A stretch of DNA of 64,000 bases from Solimicrobium silvestre (GTDB taxonomy: Bacteria > Pseudomonadota > Gammaproteobacteria > Burkholderiales > Burkholderiaceae_D). The position numbers and the translations under genes are program-made. The stretch is from contig NZ_PUGF01000004.1 in NCBI RefSeq assembly GCF_002976435.1, positions 186,001 through 250,000 of the forward strand, read 5' to 3'. Under the pieces are notes generated by a model. It worked only from the letters and a program-made list of their open reading frames with translations, had not been told where the DNA came from and made no database searches. Numbering within the stretch: the first letter of the stretch is position 1; each line of letters starts with the position of its first letter. This document shows, piece after piece, positions 60,486 through 64,000 of this stretch.

Positions 60486-63152
60486 TTAAAAGCGATAAGT
60501 TCCACGCAAATACAAGGCGCGCCCAACCGGATTAGTAAACCGTGGATCATATCCTTGTTGGAAAGTGGTTCCCTGATTAGTAAACGGTGGATTTTTATCA
60601 AACAGATTTTTCAATCCTGCAGTCAGCGTTACATTTTTAAAGCCCGAGTAAGTACCCGTTAAATTCCAAATGGAATAAGACGAAACATCTTGATAATACT
60701 GCGCAGCCACCTGCTGATTTTGGTCATGATAACCAGTCATAAATTGCTGTGACAATGTCGTACTCCAAACATTTTTAGTCCACATCAACGACAAGGTATG
60801 CTTCCAACGGAATACTGGACTGTTATCTGCATAAGTACCGACGTTTTGAGTCCATGCGCCATCCTTCTCATTTTGGTACTTATACTGATTCACGTACGTA
60901 CCGTCCAGATTAACTACAAAATTCCCTAAAGACGTTTTAGGCAAACGCAACGTCATGCTTGCGTCAATACCATCCGTATTGATTCCACCTAAATTGGCGT
61001 TGGTTGCTAAAACATACTTCAATGACCCATCTGGGTTACGTACAAATAAGTCTGCATATTTTGTTGGATTACCAAAAATGACAGTTTCTGGCAAGGTTCC
61101 GATGCTGTCAGTAATACGCAAATTCCAATAATCAGCTGAAAAAGTCATTGCCGAATTAGGCTCATACACAAAACCAACAGAGAAATTTTTCGCTTTTTCA
61201 GGCGCCAAATTGGCACTCCCCCCACCTCTTATCTGCTGTTGTGCATTACAAACCAAGCTCGGATTTTGTCCTGGCAATGCTGTTCCACCTGGGCACAATG
61301 CGGGATCATTGTAAGTATTTGCAGTATTGGTGGTTGAGTCTGGTGAGAATTTTTCAAACAAAGTTGGTGCGCGGAAGCCGGTATTTGCCGAAGCTCGTAA
61401 CAATAATTCTTTGGCTGGCTGATATCGAATACCAATTTTTGGATTAAATGTACCGCCTACGTCACTGTAATAATCGTAACGAGCAGCCAATTGCACCTCT
61501 AATTCTTTGGTAACAGGTGCAGTAAATTCACCAAACAGCGCTGAAATATTGCGGGCACCAGAAACATTTTGCGCATCGGAACCACCGGTTGCCGATGCTT
61601 GATCAGCAACTGATCGATTCACTGTATAAGCTGCCGATTCATGAGCAAATTCTGTCCCTATCGCCACACCCATTGCGCCGCCTGCCAACCGGCCAAATTC
61701 ACGGCTCGCTGTGAAATCAATTCCCGTACGCTTGGTGGTTCCACTATACAACTCGCCGTTTAGCGCAATGCTATCCAAATAGGCTAATCCTGCTGCATTT
61801 TGTGGTCCAAACGGATTGATAATTCCGCCTGTAATACCTGCCAGCACACCCGAGTCCTTTAAATATCCGTTGGTTAACGTGGTGGTTGCTTTACTTTGTG
61901 CGTACATAAAGCCAGTTTTATAGTCCCACCCAGCAAGCAAACCTTCCGCGCCGATTAAGAATCTATCTGTCTTACTTTTATCTTTTTCTCTACGTTGACC
62001 TGCATCCATGCTGCGCCAATTCAAGTCCAATGGCCCACCAGATAAGCCTGGGTAAGCTGGTGTTATGCCATTTCCAGGATAGAAGGGGCTGTTTGAATCA
62101 ATATTCAAACCAGGTAATGAACCTGAACCTGTATAAAAAGGCGTAGGCGCTACCCGACCAATATTAGTTGAATCTGAATGCAGATATTCAAGTGTTAATA
62201 CGTTATCTGCATTGAGTTTGTAAGATGCTTTTCCTAAAAAACTCCACTGTTCCGTTTGAGGAATATCATCAATATCTGCGGTGTAATCATAGCCACATGA
62301 AGTCGCATTTTTTATATAACTATTTTGCGCAGGATTACACCCCGCTGCACGCGACATATTGCCGCTTAAGCCACTAATAGGATCATAAAAGTTAGCGGAA
62401 CCGGTATTTCCGCTCATCTTATTTAAACCACGATTCGGGATAATGCCGGTTGCTGAAAAGTCCCGGTCTGTGGCCTTTAATGCGTTTTGCTTATGCCAGT
62501 CAAACACGCCAAATACATTAAAGCCATCTTCTTCAAGATCACCAATGCCGGCCAATAAATTAAACCGTGCTTCTCCACCGCCTTTGTGCTGTGGATTGAC
62601 GCCTTCGCCGGTCACTTCTACTCCTTTTACAGAACGTTTGGTAATGAAGTTAATCACGCCACCAATGGCATCCGTTCCGTAAATAGCAGAAGCGCCGTCA
62701 CGCAATACTTCAACACGATCTAATGCGCCGACGGGGATAATGTTTAAATCAACGCTAGAGCCATCATAAGGATGATTGGCTAAACGCCGCCCATTTAATA
62801 AAATTAACGTTTTATTTGTTCCTATGCCGCGTAAATCTGCGGAAGATTTACCGCCGCTTCCTGACCCGACGCTTTGGCTACCACCTGAACTCGATTGGTT
62901 TGAACCAAGCGAGTTCAGTACATCTTCTGCTGTTGTCAGACCTTGTTTAACAAACGTATCGGCTTTGATAATGGTGATCGGCAGCGCAGTTTCTGATGCC
63001 ATGCGCTTAATTGACGACCCGGTAATTTCCACACGCTGCACAACTTCTGCTTCCTGCGCCAAAGCTGAACCTCCCAATACCCCCATTCCCAGCGCGATCC
63101 CGCTTGAGAAGATTGAGCGCATGGAGCGCGATAAGTTTTTTTCTTTGATCAT
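60486..63152 (-). CDS. TonB-dependent outer-membrane receptor
   Basis: The 888-residue protein has a signal peptide (cleavage after ALA, residue 32), a plug domain with LRGIGTNKTLILLNGRRLA and GALDRVEVLRDGASAIYGTDAIGG, then a 22-strand beta-barrel ending in the aromatic C-terminus LRGTYRF. It belongs to the large-barrel group that imports siderophores, vitamins, peptides or glycans; the ligand is not evident. No ABC partner lies beside it. Confidence 0.95.
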   Translation of the reverse strand: MIKEKNLSRSMRSIFSSGIALGMGVLGGSALAQEAEVVQRVEITGSSIKRMASETALPITIIKADTFVKQGLTTAEDVLNSLGSNQSSSGGSQSVGSGSGGKSSADLRGIGTNKTLILLNGRRLANHPYDGSSVDLNIIPVGALDRVEVLRDGASAIYGTDAIGGVINFITKRSVKGVEVTGEGVNPQHKGGGEARFNLLAGIGDLEEDGFNVFGVFDWHKQNALKATDRDFSATGIIPNRGLNKMSGNTGSANFYDPISGLSGNMSRAAGCNPAQNSYIKNATSCGYDYTADIDDIPQTEQWSFLGKASYKLNADNVLTLEYLHSDSTNIGRVAPTPFYTGSGSLPGLNIDSNSPFYPGNGITPAYPGLSGGPLDLNWRSMDAGQRREKDKSKTDRFLIGAEGLLAGWDYKTGFMYAQSKATTTLTNGYLKDSGVLAGITGGIINPFGPQNAAGLAYLDSIALNGELYSGTTKRTGIDFTASREFGRLAGGAMGVAIGTEFAHESAAYTVNRSVADQASATGGSDAQNVSGARNISALFGEFTAPVTKELEVQLAARYDYYSDVGGTFNPKIGIRYQPAKELLLRASANTGFRAPTLFEKFSPDSTTNTANTYNDPALCPGGTALPGQNPSLVCNAQQQIRGGGSANLAPEKAKNFSVGFVYEPNSAMTFSADYWNLRITDSIGTLPETVIFGNPTKYADLFVRNPDGSLKYVLATNANLGGINTDGIDASMTLRLPKTSLGNFVVNLDGTYVNQYKYQNEKDGAWTQNVGTYADNSPVFRWKHTLSLMWTKNVWSTTLSQQFMTGYHDQNQQVAAQYYQDVSSYSIWNLTGTYSGFKNVTLTAGLKNLFDKNPPFTNQGTTFQQGYDPRFTNPVGRALYLRGTYRF

Positions 63153-63552
63153 GGATATTTCTCGACTATGGTTGACAATTAAAAAATAGTAAATTGATTG
63201 AAATTATTTCTAACTTGCAATTAACTATTGGTAAAATAATACTTACATATGTAATCATTTAGCACGTTAATACGTCAATGTTTACTTATTTATATTTAGA
63301 TAAATTTACAACACACAGCGATTGAAAAATCAGCTAAGAAATGCGGAGGAATTTTTATTTTGGTATTCCAGAGGCAAAAAAAAAACCGCACAGATTTTGC
63401 TCTGTGCGATTTTTTTAGAGGTGATTTAGCTTGCTATAAACCAGAAAATTTTAAAAATTTAACTAAATGCTACAGCATGCTGAATTTATTTTCGAAGAAG
63501 CATCCATTGCTTCCCGATGAATACCGAATGCTATTAACTCGATCTGATCAAA
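63153..63552. other. intergenic region with promoter-side AT tract and a terminator
   Basis: This 400-base stretch holds the TonB receptor's upstream region (AT-rich, 63190-63310) and the hairpin at 63381-63417. No further gene was found, although the last bases read into the 3' end of the pseudogene at 63553-63895. Confidence 0.6.
63381..63417. terminator. bidirectional terminator after the frameshifted gene
   Basis: CGCACAGA (63387-63394) pairs with TCTGTGCG (63401-63408), flanked by A- and T-runs. Its stem CGCACAG/CTGTGCG is shared with the hairpin at 60431-60470. On the minus strand it can end transcription of the gene at 63553-63895. Confidence 0.85.
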
Positions 63553-63895
63553 TCAATTATCTTCGTCTTCGCCATTTACATGGTTGCGTGCTTTGATGTA
63601 ACCGTTTAATTCTTTCATCGCCGCTTCAGCTGCATCATGATGCTTGATTCGCCTTGGCTACCTCGGCCGTTTTTTTTGATATTTCTTGTTGAGCATCTGC
63701 AAAATTTATTATGCAATCTTTATAGATATCCGTTTTTCTCTCAATGGCTCTTAGCGCAGCATCTGATGCAAATTTACCAGGGACTGGCGGTTGTTTGCAG
63801 TTATGCTTTGGAGGTTCGTCCGCCAACGCATGTGTACTGAACAGGGCAACTAAAATAAGAGAGATTAGAGATTTGATTTCATGTATGTCTCGCAT
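63553..63895 (-). pseudogene. small exported protein with a frameshift near its 3' end
   Basis: The minus-strand frame from ATG 63895 gives a signal-peptide-like N-terminus (LISLILVALFSTHALA), then KHNCKQPPVPGKFASDAAL, ASDAALRAIERKTDIYKDC, and stops at 63635-63637. Skipping one base at the TCATGATG junction restores a frame that continues AEAAMKELNGYIKARNHV and ends at TGA 63553-63555. I recall similar small secreted proteins in Burkholderiales with a DCxKKxP start and a terminal helix. One extra T therefore explains the break. The gene is either frameshifted or contains a sequence error. Confidence 0.7.
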
Positions 63896-63965
63896 TCTGG
63901 CAAATAGTGGTTTAAACCGTAATTTTTCATTAAAAATGGGCTTAAAGCAAAAAATATTTCGTTAA

Positions 63966-64000
63966 AAAAGGCGCTTTCACCTGAAGTGAAAGCGCCTTTT
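63966..64000. terminator. strong hairpin at the right edge
   Basis: AAAAGGCGCTTTCAC (63966-63980) pairs with GTGAAAGCGCCTTTT (63986-64000), a 15-bp stem with a five-base loop, followed on the minus strand by TTTTTT. It probably ends a gene entering from beyond base 64000 on the minus strand. Confidence 0.85.

Overview
The window is a chromosomal segment of a moderately AT-rich betaproteobacterium. The order tRNA-tufB-tRNA-secE-nusG-rplKAJL-rpoBC followed by rpsL-rpsG-fusA-tufA-rpsJ-S10-spc-alpha on one strand, the alanine/proline-rich tail of S3, the EttA and YigZ sequences and the EnvZ/OmpR-like pair all fit Burkholderiales, most likely the Oxalobacteraceae side. The family assignment is inference from gene content, not from a search.

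Layout. Bases 1-16891 (minus strand) hold the str, S10, spc and start of the alpha operons: rpsL, rpsG, fusA, tufA, rpsJ, rplC-D-W-B, rpsS, rplV, rpsC, rplP, rpmC, rpsQ, rplN-X-E, rpsN, rpsH, rplF, rplR, rpsE, rpmD, rplO, secY, infA, rpmJ, rpsM, rpsK. Bases 16892-24163 are an accessory block wedged between rpsL and rpoC, which are usually close neighbours: a phosphoethanolamine-transferase-like enzyme, a TctE/TctD-type two-component system whose kinase has an in-frame stop, and a NitT/TauT-type ABC transporter. Bases 24164-38365 resume the core cluster: rpoC, rpoB, rplL, rplJ, rplA, rplK, nusG, secE, tRNA-Trp, tufB, tRNA-Thr, tRNA-Gly, tRNA-Tyr, led by a near-consensus promoter at 38380-38408.

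Bases 38472-64000 are ordinary chromosomal genes in mixed orientation: an MFS transporter, a small anchored protein, YigZ, EttA with an upstream HTH/GHKL protein, two c-di-GMP proteins that converge, a GMC oxidoreductase, DNA polymerase IV, a GNAT acetyltransferase, a thioredoxin-like protein, an M20 amidohydrolase, a chemoreceptor with a C-terminal CheR-binding pentapeptide, an LTxxQ (Spy/CpxP-like) protein divergent from an OmpR/EnvZ-like pair, a DUF2721 protein, a beta-class GST, a B12-binding radical SAM protein, a TonB-dependent receptor and a frameshifted small secreted protein at the right end.

How it works together. The first 38 kb is the core gene-expression machinery: ribosomal proteins, RNA polymerase, elongation factors, the Sec channel and tRNAs, with RNA hairpins in almost every larger spacer. 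The rest is mostly sensing and envelope function. No CRISPR array, prophage, insertion sequence or clear defence system was found. The most unusual items are two apparent gene-breaking lesions (the kinase nonsense codon at 19652-19654 and the frameshift near 63635), the accessory block inside the core cluster, near-identical tuf copies with a conversion-like difference pattern, GTAGGG...CCCTAC palindromes around a DUF2721 gene, and an HTH/GHKL protein lacking its expected catalytic glutamate.
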